In this document: positions 19,493 through 26,596 of the stretch, one piece after another
Layout of the letters: each line of letters starts with the position of its first letter
How positions within the stretch are numbered: position 1 is the first letter of the stretch
NCBI GenBank assembly: GCA_946405435.1
Contig: CAMJHF010000021.1
Coordinates: 1-34,250 of the forward strand
DNA from: an uncultured Bacteroidales bacterium
GTDB lineage: Bacteria; Bacteroidota; Bacteroidia; Bacteroidales; UBA932
Length of the DNA: 34,250 nt
Direction: 5' to 3'
Notes under the pieces: model-generated
What the model was told of the DNA's origin: nothing
The model's input: only the letters and a program-made list of their open reading frames with translations
Database searches by the model: none
Position numbers and translations under genes: made by a program

Positions 19493-19500
19493 CAAATTTA
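19493..19500 (-). promoter_or_regulatory. Bacteroidota-type -7 box of the acyltransferase operon
   Basis: Minus-strand TAAATTTG matches TAnnTTTG and lies 27 bases before the chosen start of the condensation-like acyltransferase. This supports that start and a promoter for the whole five-gene run. Confidence 0.5.
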
Positions 19501-19546
19501 CCGGACCTGCAAACCAATATGAAAGAAGTGCCACCAAAGGCATATT

Positions 19547-19644
19547 TTTGTGACAAAAGGCGCAATCTTGTGACAAAACACCAGAAAAATTGTGACGAAA
19601 AATTAAAAGTATTATATTTGTCACAACAAAAACAGTGACAAATG
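19547..19644. promoter_or_regulatory. Five-copy TTGTGACAAA operator-like cluster in a divergent promoter region
   Basis: Copies lie at 19548-19558, 19568-19578 and 19590-19600 in direct orientation, spaced 20 and 22 bases apart. Two more, TTTGTCAC at 19617-19624 and GTGACAAA at 19635-19642, form a perfect 8-bp inverted repeat with a 10-base spacer, overlapping the LytTR -7 box and start codon. This is the pattern of a multi-site operator. Which protein binds it is not shown; autoregulation by the LytTR protein or a Crp-family regulator is plausible. Confidence 0.7.
19613..19620 (+). promoter_or_regulatory. Bacteroidota-type -7 box of the LytTR regulator gene
   Basis: TATATTTG matches TAnnTTTG and lies 22 bases before the ATG. 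An ATTG at 19589-19592, 20 bases upstream, could serve as a degenerate -33 element and falls inside the third TTGTGAC repeat. Confidence 0.55.
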
Positions 19645-20457
19645 ACCTATTATCCTAAATCTTTGAACCGCTTCTTTCCTTGCTACGTGTTCGCCCTGGC
19701 AATTCCGGCATTCTTCCTCGTGAGCGTACTGCTGTACGAGCCGAGGGCCCTGTGCGACATGATGCACGCAGGCGACGGCATCTCGACCATGGCCGGAGTG
19801 TATTCATTCAACATTATCATCACTTTCGCCATTCTGCTGGCAGTCATGTCCATCAGCAGGGTCATGCTCTGGCTTCTGCGCCGTCACTTGGCAATGGACC
19901 TTTATAAATATGTAATCTGGTGCATAGGCGAAACCCTTGTATGCTCAGCTTTCACGGCTCTGTATCTTGTGCTTATGGACGGAGGACAAGGCGGCTGGTT
20001 TAGCTGGTTCGGAAAGGCGATTACAAACCTGGGGGCAATCGCTCTTTACCCATATCTTATCCTCACGCTGTTTCTGTGCGCCAGGGACATAGCCAGCCGG
20101 GAGCCCCAAGAGCAAGGCGCAAGGCTCAAGTTCTACGACAGCAGGCACCAGCTGAAATTCATAACCGAAGCATCTTCAATCCTCTACATTGAGTCCAACG
20201 AGAATTACATCATCGTCCACTATCTGGAGAACGGCATAGAGAAAAAAGTGCAGATCAGGACCTCCATGAAAAACATAGAGCCGCTGAGCGAGCAAGCCGG
20301 ATTTGCCCGGGCCCACCGCTGCTACATTATTAATCCTCTGCACGTTAAGTCGATACGCAAAACTTCCGGAGGCCAGAATTTCGCAGACCTGGGCACAGGC
20401 GACGAAGGTATTCCCATATCAAAGAAATACTACGACAGCATAGCCTCAATGCTATAA
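19642..20457 (+). CDS. Membrane-anchored LytTR-family transcriptional regulator
   Basis: This 271-residue protein has about four membrane helices (roughly residues 11-33, 53-75, 87-109 and 118-152) followed by a C-terminal LytTR DNA-binding domain at about 165-271. The latter includes ILYIESNENYIIVHY, IRTSMKNIEP and FARAHRCYIINPLHV, the family core. Unlike classic LytR/AgrA proteins there is no receiver domain, so a membrane signal is probably sensed directly. It diverges from the acyltransferase operon and shares a repeat-rich control region with it. The Omp85-like gene 66 bases downstream points the same way and may also be controlled by it. Confidence 0.9.
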   Translation: MTYYPKSLNRFFPCYVFALAIPAFFLVSVLLYEPRALCDMMHAGDGISTMAGVYSFNIIITFAILLAVMSISRVMLWLLRRHLAMDLYKYVIWCIGETLVCSAFTALYLVLMDGGQGGWFSWFGKAITNLGAIALYPYLILTLFLCARDIASREPQEQGARLKFYDSRHQLKFITEASSILYIESNENYIIVHYLENGIEKKVQIRTSMKNIEPLSEQAGFARAHRCYIINPLHVKSIRKTSGGQNFADLGTGDEGIPISKKYYDSIASML

Positions 20458-20474
20458 ATATCAAAAAGTTTTAT

Positions 20475-20482
20475 TAGCTTTG
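20475..20482 (+). promoter_or_regulatory. Bacteroidota-type -7 box upstream of the Omp85-like gene
   Basis: TAGCTTTG matches TAnnTTTG and lies about 40 bases before the ATG at 20524. No good -33 TTTG at 19-21 bases, so read-through from the LytTR gene is also possible. Confidence 0.45.
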
Positions 20483-20523
20483 CGGTCCACTTTGCACACA
20501 TTAAATTGATAACCATAAACAAA

Positions 20524-21888
20524 ATGAAAAGATTATTACTCACCGCAGCGCTCCTCATCGCAGCAGGAGCGGTGTCAAGCATTTCCGCACAGGAAAAAGA
20601 AAAGGAAATGAAGAAGGGATGGAGCTTCGGCGTCCTGCCCACTGCCACTTATTCCGTGGATAATGGTTTCCAGGCCGGTGCATTCGGCGACGTCTATTAC
20701 TACGGCGACGGCAGCACCTATCCCGATCCCCTTCACAAGATCAGCTGGGAGGCTTCCTACTTCACGCACAGCCAGCGTTCTCGTTTCTACCTGGCCTACG
20801 ACTCCAAGTATCTCATCCCCGGCATGCGCATAAATGCTTCCGCCACCTACGTCAATGATCCTCTGTACAGCTTCTGGGGATTCAACGGCGGCGCATCGCT
20901 GGCCAACCTGCCGCAGAGCTATGACACTTACTGGACCAACAAGACCACCGGCATCAACTACTTCGGAATGAGCCGTCAGATGCTCCGCATCCTGGCCAAC
21001 CTCCAGGGCCGTATCACCGACAACCTCAACTGGGCGGCCGGCGTCAACTTCTGGAACTGGAAACTCGGCGACATGCGCGACAACGGCTACAAAGTCGAGG
21101 GCTCCGACACCAAGATGTACTACGACAAGGAGAACACCCTGTACAGGGACTACCAGAAACTTGGCCTCATCACCGACGCCGAGAAAGACGGCGGCACCGC
21201 TCTTGAGTTCAACGCCGGTTTCGTATACGACACCCGCGACATTGAGGCGGCTCCCAACCGCGGCATCTGGGCCGAGGCTTACCTCAACGGAAACGTCATC
21301 GGGCAGCGCTACCTGAAGGCCTGCATGTATTTCCGTCACTACATCGACATCCCCATCCATATCCCCGCAGGCGACCCCGTGTTCGCATACCGCCTGGCAT
21401 GGCAGCAGACCATCGCAGGAGAGACTCCCCTGTACATGATCCAGAACAATCCTCTGCTCGTCCAGCGCAACATGATCTCCGAGGGCTTCGGTTCTTCCAA
21501 CACCATCCGCGGTCTGCGCGAGAACAGGATCCTGGCCGAGGGCTTCGCATGGGCGAATACCGAACTGCGCGTCAAGCTCGTGAACTTCAAGCTCTTCAAC
21601 CAGTACTTCTACATCGCCGTGAACCCGTTCTTCGACGCAGGCATCATCACCAAGGCATACCGTGCCGAGGCATTCGAGAATGCAAAGAAGCTCAACGTGG
21701 CCACCTACATGCCTCTGGAGAACCTCTACGACTCTTCCAAGGTCGGCGACTTCGTGTACAGCGCCGGTGCTGGCCTGAAGATCGCCATGAACCAGAACTT
21801 CATCGTGTCCGTAGAACTTGCCAAGTGCTTCTACAAGCCTCTCGACGCAGGCATGTGGCTCGGCATCGGTATCAACTACCAGTTCTAA
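20524..21888 (+). CDS. Omp85/BamA-TamA-like surface-antigen outer-membrane protein
   Basis: This 454-residue protein starts at MKRLLLTAALL, giving a signal peptide ending at ISAQE. The body is a predicted beta-barrel. Near the C-terminus it shows the Omp85 C-terminal pattern: GSSNTIRGLREN (an RG-x loop like the conserved VRGF/Y motif), then NTELRVKLVNFKLF and AVNPFFDAGII, finishing with an aromatic strand (IGINYQF). There is no room for the POTRA domains of BamA, so this is a short barrel-only member of the family. The role is unknown; outer-membrane assembly, secretion or lipid export are possibilities. An intrinsic terminator follows. Confidence 0.8.
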   Translation: MKRLLLTAALLIAAGAVSSISAQEKEKEMKKGWSFGVLPTATYSVDNGFQAGAFGDVYYYGDGSTYPDPLHKISWEASYFTHSQRSRFYLAYDSKYLIPGMRINASATYVNDPLYSFWGFNGGASLANLPQSYDTYWTNKTTGINYFGMSRQMLRILANLQGRITDNLNWAAGVNFWNWKLGDMRDNGYKVEGSDTKMYYDKENTLYRDYQKLGLITDAEKDGGTALEFNAGFVYDTRDIEAAPNRGIWAEAYLNGNVIGQRYLKACMYFRHYIDIPIHIPAGDPVFAYRLAWQQTIAGETPLYMIQNNPLLVQRNMISEGFGSSNTIRGLRENRILAEGFAWANTELRVKLVNFKLFNQYFYIAVNPFFDAGIITKAYRAEAFENAKKLNVATYMPLENLYDSSKVGDFVYSAGAGLKIAMNQNFIVSVELAKCFYKPLDAGMWLGIGINYQF

Positions 21889-21910
21889 TCAGCTGAATCA
21901 TACAAAAACA

Positions 21911-21940
21911 GCCGGCCCCGAAAGGCCGGCTTATTTGTTT
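21911..21940 (+). terminator. Intrinsic terminator after the Omp85-like gene
   Basis: GCCGGCC (21911-21917) pairs with GGCCGGC (21924-21930) across a 6-base loop and is followed by TTATTTGTTT. It lies 22 bases past the stop, between two convergent genes. Confidence 0.85.
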
Positions 21941-21954
21941 GGTGACTCTGAAGA

Positions 21955-22917
21955 TTACAGCGTCTTGGCTCTGGCAAGGAAGTCGCGCACCCTCTGGGTG
22001 TACTCCTGGGGAGCCTTGGCATATGAGTTGGCATGAACGGCGCCGGGGACAATCCATATCTCCTTGTAGCCGTTCACCTTGGCGTCATAGTTCTTGTAGA
22101 CGTGGCTCGTGGGCACGAAATCATCGGCGTCGCCGTGGATGAAAAGCATGGGCTTCTGGCACTTGGCAAGCTGCTTGACGCTCGACGCCTCCTTGAAGGT
22201 CCAGCCGTAGCGGTTCTTGCACACAATGCTGGCGCTGTTGAGCACAGGGAAAGCCGGAAGATGGAAAGAATCCTTGAGGTTATGGGCGAACTGGTCCCAG
22301 ACGGAAGAATAGCCGCAGTCGTCAACGATTGCACGCACATATTCGGGGAGATCCTCGCCGCTGGTCATCATGACGGTGGCGCCGCCCATGGACACTCCGT
22401 GGAGCACCATGAACTTGTCGTTCCACAGATTATGCGCTACATCTATCCACTTGAGGAGGTCGAAACGGTCGTACCAGCCCATCTGGATGTGGTCTCCTTC
22501 GGAATAGCCATGATACTGGAGATCGGGGAACAACACGTTGTAGTTCAACTCGTCACGATACATGCGGACAAGATAGAGGAACACGAAATGGTTGTCGCCG
22601 TAGCCATGGACCACGATGGCGGTTCCCTGGGCGTTGGAAGGATCCTTGGCCGGCACGTAGCAGGCGTGGACCTTGAAATCGCGGTAACCGGTGATTACAG
22701 TATCCTTGAGGATATCCTGGTCTTTGAGGGTGTCATACCACTGGGTGCTGCCAGGAAGCAGGGAGTCAGCCTTGTGACGGGTGCGCTCTATGTCGGCCAC
22801 ACCATGGACTTCAGGTTTCAGAGCATAATTGGCCATGAACTTGCCCGCCAGGCACCCGCTTACGGAGAAAGCGAGGACCGCAATGGCTGCAAAACTAAAT
22901 AATCTTTTAAAAATCAT
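21955..22917 (-). CDS. Alpha/beta hydrolase lipoprotein
   Basis: This 320-residue exported hydrolase of the acyl-peptidase/esterase-like type has an N-terminal membrane segment ending in a lipobox-like VSGC. It shows the oxyanion-side HGYGDNH, the nucleophile elbow GVSMGG (Ser), the acid Asp in HGDADDFVP, and the catalytic His in PGAVHANSY, so the triad is complete. It is probably tethered to the envelope. Substrate unknown. A TATCTTTG -7 box lies about 60 bases upstream, and the gene ends next to the terminator of the convergent Omp85-like gene. Confidence 0.88.
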   Translation of the reverse strand: MIFKRLFSFAAIAVLAFSVSGCLAGKFMANYALKPEVHGVADIERTRHKADSLLPGSTQWYDTLKDQDILKDTVITGYRDFKVHACYVPAKDPSNAQGTAIVVHGYGDNHFVFLYLVRMYRDELNYNVLFPDLQYHGYSEGDHIQMGWYDRFDLLKWIDVAHNLWNDKFMVLHGVSMGGATVMMTSGEDLPEYVRAIVDDCGYSSVWDQFAHNLKDSFHLPAFPVLNSASIVCKNRYGWTFKEASSVKQLAKCQKPMLFIHGDADDFVPTSHVYKNYDAKVNGYKEIWIVPGAVHANSYAKAPQEYTQRVRDFLARAKTL

Positions 22918-22974
22918 AAGGTTATCAATAATTAGTGTTACTTTTCAACATTACTTCTGTATTCTCGAAGATTG

Positions 22975-22982
22975 CAAAGATA
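22975..22982 (-). promoter_or_regulatory. Bacteroidota-type -7 box upstream of the alpha/beta hydrolase
   Basis: Minus-strand TATCTTTG matches TAnnTTTG, 57 bases before the ATG and downstream of the DUF2207 gene stop. It indicates that the hydrolase has its own promoter. Confidence 0.5.
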
Positions 22983-23010
22983 CTAAATTCCGTCAAAAAG
23001 TGGACATCCG

Positions 23011-24714
23011 TCAACGGCTTCCGCCGCCGAAACCGCCACCCGAGAAGCCGCCGCCACCGCCGAAAGAGGAGTGCCCGCCAAAGCCGCCGGACCTGCCGGA
23101 GCCGCCGGAGCTTGCCGCCTCGCGGCTTAGCTTCTCCGAATAGGCGCTGTTGTAGGCCCGGGAAGCCATTGAACTCCAGGAATTGAGCACGGTGGCCATG
23201 GATACGGAGTCCAGTCCATATTGCTTGCTGAAGTCCTCGAACTGCTCCGGGTACATCTTGGCGAAGCCCTTTGCCACCTTGTCGGCAATGCCGAAGAACT
23301 GCGCGAATTCAAGATACTGACCCCACAGCGCCACCTCGGGGACCTCGCGCTCGGACGCCAAGGTGAAGTCTTCGAGGAAATTCTTGAATTTCAACAGATT
23401 GGCTGCCTCTTCTATCTTATTTCCGTGGAATACTGAATACTTGCCCTTGCCTTCATTCACAAGTGCCGAAGGCCAACCTGCGAGCGACTTGTAATGCTTC
23501 TTGGCCCAGGAGTCGAACTCCCCTTTCTCCAGTATCAGGTTGTCCCCGGTGGCCGCAAAAGCCTTTTCGTACAGGCTTTTCTCTGAATTATCCTGGAAAT
23601 CTGGCTGCTGCTCCGGGAACTTAAGGTCGTAATGGCCGTCTTCTGCACGGACAGGCGCAATAAAGCCCTTCTGAATCCACCTTAAGAAATACGCCCCGAT
23701 GGCCCTCTCCGGTTTACCGTCCTTGAAGGTCAGACGGGTCCCTTCCTTGAGGAGATAGGCGGCTATCGGAATACTGCCGCCGAATGGAGCCTCCCTAGCC
23801 CATCCTTTGACCTTGGTTGCGCCGAAGAACTTTGGCGACCACTGTTTTCCGAGAGCCTTGAGCACTTTGTCTTTTAACCAGCCAAATAAGAATACCAAGC
23901 CTCCGCCGAGCGCGACAAGGAAAATAAGCCCCTCGAAGAACAAGTCGATCAATGTGTCGATGCTGAAGCCGCCGAGCGAGGATTCTTTTCCGTAGTCGCT
24001 GCCCCTGAACGCCTTCTTCTGCATTTTTTCAAAGTCCATATCACGCTTGTTGTGAGCGGAAAAGACCCCTTTCTCGAAGCGCAGCATCGCTATCAGGCGG
24101 CCGTCGGAAGGCATGGGCCTGTCAGTCTCGAAGAAGATAGTTCCGTCTTCCTGCAGCACCGACTCGCCTTCGCATCCGAAGAACCAGAAGCGCGTGGAAT
24201 CCGTGTTGAACCGGCCGCCGCCGTCGAGCCTGCGGAAACTAATCGACGCATGCTCGGGGGCTGCAATCATCCCGGGATTGACGAACATATAGTTGAAAGC
24301 GTCGTAGTCGTTAAGGGACTGCACGAGACCGAGCACGACATATTGAATGTCCCACTCGTGGTCGCCGTACTCGCCCTGGCCCCAGCAAAGCTCGACGCCG
24401 TCCGAGCCCTTGTCCACTATTCCGCAGCGGCCGGTCTTCTGCATGCGGCTGCGGCTGGAGTCCCATTCGCGGCCGTCGTTTTCGAATTCGATTCCGTTTT
24501 CAAACACCTGCAACCCGCGTACGGAACTGCCGTTAAGGTTGCCTATAGGTATATACCATTCGGTCCCTTTGACGACATTAACGTCCCAGTGCTGCTTGAT
24601 GAGCGCATCGCCGTTTTCGTCGATGTAAACTTTGGTGTCTACGGTGCGTATCTGCTGGGCATGGAGGGCAGATGCCAGCAGTACGGCAAAAAGGGTGAAA
24701 AACAACTTGCGCAT
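23011..24714 (-). CDS. DUF2207 domain membrane protein with glycine-rich tail
   Basis: This 567-residue protein has a signal peptide (ending LHAQQ). The DUF2207 domain begins with IRTVDTKVYIDENGDALIKQHWDVNV, a phrase typical of the family, and continues to about residue 220. A membrane segment follows at about 256-275 (LFFEGLIFLVALGGGLVFLFGWL), then a cytoplasmic region, and a very Gly/Ser-rich tail over roughly the last 35 residues (repeats of FGGGGGF and SGGG). The family is widespread in bacteria and of unknown function. It is two bases downstream of the LOG-family gene and thus probably cotranscribed with it. Confidence 0.85.
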   Translation of the reverse strand: MRKLFFTLFAVLLASALHAQQIRTVDTKVYIDENGDALIKQHWDVNVVKGTEWYIPIGNLNGSSVRGLQVFENGIEFENDGREWDSSRSRMQKTGRCGIVDKGSDGVELCWGQGEYGDHEWDIQYVVLGLVQSLNDYDAFNYMFVNPGMIAAPEHASISFRRLDGGGRFNTDSTRFWFFGCEGESVLQEDGTIFFETDRPMPSDGRLIAMLRFEKGVFSAHNKRDMDFEKMQKKAFRGSDYGKESSLGGFSIDTLIDLFFEGLIFLVALGGGLVFLFGWLKDKVLKALGKQWSPKFFGATKVKGWAREAPFGGSIPIAAYLLKEGTRLTFKDGKPERAIGAYFLRWIQKGFIAPVRAEDGHYDLKFPEQQPDFQDNSEKSLYEKAFAATGDNLILEKGEFDSWAKKHYKSLAGWPSALVNEGKGKYSVFHGNKIEEAANLLKFKNFLEDFTLASEREVPEVALWGQYLEFAQFFGIADKVAKGFAKMYPEQFEDFSKQYGLDSVSMATVLNSWSSMASRAYNSAYSEKLSREAASSGGSGRSGGFGGHSSFGGGGGFSGGGFGGGSR

Positions 24715-24716
24715 AC

Positions 24717-25835
24717 TTATTCGGAGAATGAAATTATTGCCTGCACTGCTTCTTCAGGCTCGTCAGTCAGGGTGAGCAGAAGACCCGTGTACCGGCCGTT
24801 TGCCATAAGCGTCTCAAGAAGAGGATACACGGGCACCTCGCGGGAGAAGAAATCCACTCCCAGGAACACCATGGGGCTGGAAAAGCCCACCGTCTTGTAG
24901 TGGTTCTGGGCGGCGTCCTGGAAGATTTCCTGCAGGGTGCCGGCGGAACCGGGAGTATAGATGATGCCGCCCCTCGCGATGGTCAGCAGTATATCCTCGC
25001 GCATGCTGTTCTGGAAATACTTGGCTATGTCGGTGGCAAAGGGGGTGGCAGGCTCGTGGCCGTAGAACCATGTGGGGATGCCCAGGCTGCGGTAGCGTGT
25101 CTGGGGGAACTTTTCCTTGACTTCGAAAGCCGTGCGCAGCCAGCCCGGGTCGCGGAAAGTGGGAGCGACTTTCAACATTTCGATGGCCTCGTCCAGTTCT
25201 TCCAGCGTCCTGCCGGCCATCCAGGCTCCAAGGTGGGTCGCCTCCATGGAACCGGGTCCGCCACCGGACGCCATCAGCTTGCCCCTCTCCGTCAATATCT
25301 TGCTTATGCAGGCCACCTTGCGATACTCGTCGTCCGTGCGCTTGATCGCATGCCCGCCCATGATGGCCACCACCTGGCGCTCGCCGAAGCGGCTCAGGAA
25401 ATCCGCCATGGCGTCCTCAATGGCTCTGTCGTGCAGAGAACGGCCAAGGGTTTCGCGGATTTCGTTGCACTGCTTGCCCTTTTCGATGTAGCTGTTGTAC
25501 ACGCGGGAGTCGAAACAGGTGGCGAAACTCTCTTCGTGCTCCGGGTCATAGCCGTCGTAGAGCTCCGTAGCGGTGTAAAGCTTGCCGCGGAAGGTGCTGT
25601 ACTCCAGCCCCAGGCGCGGGAACACCAGGCACGTGCTTCCTATCTGCCCTTCCATTTCGGAGGGAATCTCGCAGCCGAAGAAAAAACAGTCCCGGAAACG
25701 GTGCCCGGCAGCGATGTACTGCGGAACCAGGTTGAAATCAATATACTGGAAAACGTAATGCGACACAAAGCCCGACTCGTCCGGACCCGGCAGAGTGGAG
25801 ATACTTTCTACCTCCCTGTAGGAATGGCTTGACAT
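24717..25835 (-). CDS. LOG family protein (lysine decarboxylase-like / cytokinin riboside monophosphate hydrolase-like)
   Basis: This 372-residue cytoplasmic protein has the LOG nucleotide-binding core in its second half: ASGGGPGSMEATHLGAW and, later, YTPGSAGTLQEIFQ, a variant of the PGGxGTxxE motif with Ser replacing the second Gly. An N-terminal extension of about 150 residues precedes it, so it belongs to the long LOG-type subfamily rather than the 190-residue plant-like LOGs. Family members hydrolyse nucleoside 5'-monophosphates to base and ribose phosphate. The Ser substitution is conservative. It is cotranscribed with the DUF2207 gene and diverges from the small unrecognised gene upstream of the RT. 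Confidence 0.85.
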   Translation of the reverse strand: MSSHSYREVESISTLPGPDESGFVSHYVFQYIDFNLVPQYIAAGHRFRDCFFFGCEIPSEMEGQIGSTCLVFPRLGLEYSTFRGKLYTATELYDGYDPEHEESFATCFDSRVYNSYIEKGKQCNEIRETLGRSLHDRAIEDAMADFLSRFGERQVVAIMGGHAIKRTDDEYRKVACISKILTERGKLMASGGGPGSMEATHLGAWMAGRTLEELDEAIEMLKVAPTFRDPGWLRTAFEVKEKFPQTRYRSLGIPTWFYGHEPATPFATDIAKYFQNSMREDILLTIARGGIIYTPGSAGTLQEIFQDAAQNHYKTVGFSSPMVFLGVDFFSREVPVYPLLETLMANGRYTGLLLTLTDEPEEAVQAIISFSE

Positions 25836-25919
25836 GAACTTATTGAATTTAGTCTTATTGCAAAAATAAATAATTTATTCGTATATTGCGAAAAAGAAAC
25901 CAGCAACTTACGCATAATC

Positions 25920-26444
25920 ATGGGACTCCTCAAAAATCTCTTCGGCGCCGCAGCCGAAAGGGCTCTTTCACAGGTGAAAGACGCCATTGTCAATGCCGCA
26001 CAGCAGAAACAAGCCCAAGCCCCCGCTCACAACGCTCCCGCCCCACAGCCCCAGGGGTACGAGAAGAAACTCTCGCCGGAGCAGTGGCAGGCCTTTTTCA
26101 GGGGCATACTCCAGACCGACTTCGCCGCCTACGGCATAAGGGAGAATGTGCCCGTGACCGATCTTGCCGGCATGGCTGCCGACTCGGCACAGCTCTACAG
26201 TACGCGTCCAACCCAGGTTTACAGGGCCGAATGGGGCCAGCCATTCAGCTTCGTGCTGTATCAGGGAGCGCAGCCGCGTGCCGTGGTGATGCTGGGTGCC
26301 GGGCACAGCCACTACTCCAATGTCAAGTACCTGATTTCCAGGATGTACGCAAAGAAGCTGGGGCTTCCATACATCAACTTCTACACTCAGATGCCCAACG
26401 AGCGCGCCTACGTAGTGGGCCGCATCGGCAAGTTTCTGCACTAA
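25920..26444 (+). CDS. Unrecognised small soluble protein upstream of the reverse transcriptase
   Basis: This 174-residue protein has no signal peptide or membrane helix. Residues about 1-28 form an amphipathic helix (LKNLFGAAAERALSQVKDAI), 29-47 are a Gln/Ala/Pro-rich linker, and 48-174 look like a compact alpha/beta domain ending KLGLPYINFYTQMPNERAYV then a basic Arg-Ile-Gly-Lys end. The strand-turn-strand with AEWGQPFSFVLYQG could be a degenerate nuclease-like or nucleotide-related fold, but no catalytic set is clear. I do not recognise the family. It is the gene directly before the structured leader and RT, separated by 152 bases. Whether it is functionally linked is unknown. Confidence 0.75.
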   Translation: MGLLKNLFGAAAERALSQVKDAIVNAAQQKQAQAPAHNAPAPQPQGYEKKLSPEQWQAFFRGILQTDFAAYGIRENVPVTDLAGMAADSAQLYSTRPTQVYRAEWGQPFSFVLYQGAQPRAVVMLGAGHSHYSNVKYLISRMYAKKLGLPYINFYTQMPNERAYVVGRIGKFLH

Positions 26445-26448
26445 ACCA

Positions 26449-26596
26449 ATCACGGAAAAAGGGGATGCGGCTCCGCCGCGCCTGCATTGGATGCAGCATC
26501 GCCCCCTGAAGTGCCTTGCAGGCGGCCGGACGATGTACTCATCCCGTGATCGGCAATTTTGCCGATTCAAACTTTTCCCCTTTTTCCTTTTATTCT
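26449..26596 (+). ncRNA. Candidate structured RNA leader of the reverse transcriptase gene
   Basis: This 152-base gap carries no gene but several inverted repeats. A 12-bp perfect pair, GGAAAAAGGGGA (26454-26465) with TCCCCTTTTTCC (26576-26587), brackets 134 bases and ends nine bases before the RT ATG. An alternative closing stem pairs ATCAC (26449-26453) plus GGGATG (26462-26467) with CATCCC (26540-26545) plus GTGAT (26546-26550). Inside are GCGGC-TCC-GCCGC (26467-26479), TGCAT-TGG-ATGCA (26483-26495) and ATCGGCAA-TT-TTGCCGAT (26549-26566). The two closing options share bases and exclude each other. Geometry recalls a retron a1/a2 leader, but transcription is not shown. Confidence 0.45.

Noticed and set aside
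22033..22902. Long plus-strand reading frame opposite the alpha/beta hydrolase
   Set aside because: It is the antisense shadow of a gene with a complete catalytic triad; the composition is His/Val-rich, as expected from reverse-complemented codons.
24900..25832. Long plus-strand reading frame opposite the LOG-family gene
   Set aside because: Antisense shadow of a gene with clear LOG motifs; no promoter or recognisable domain.
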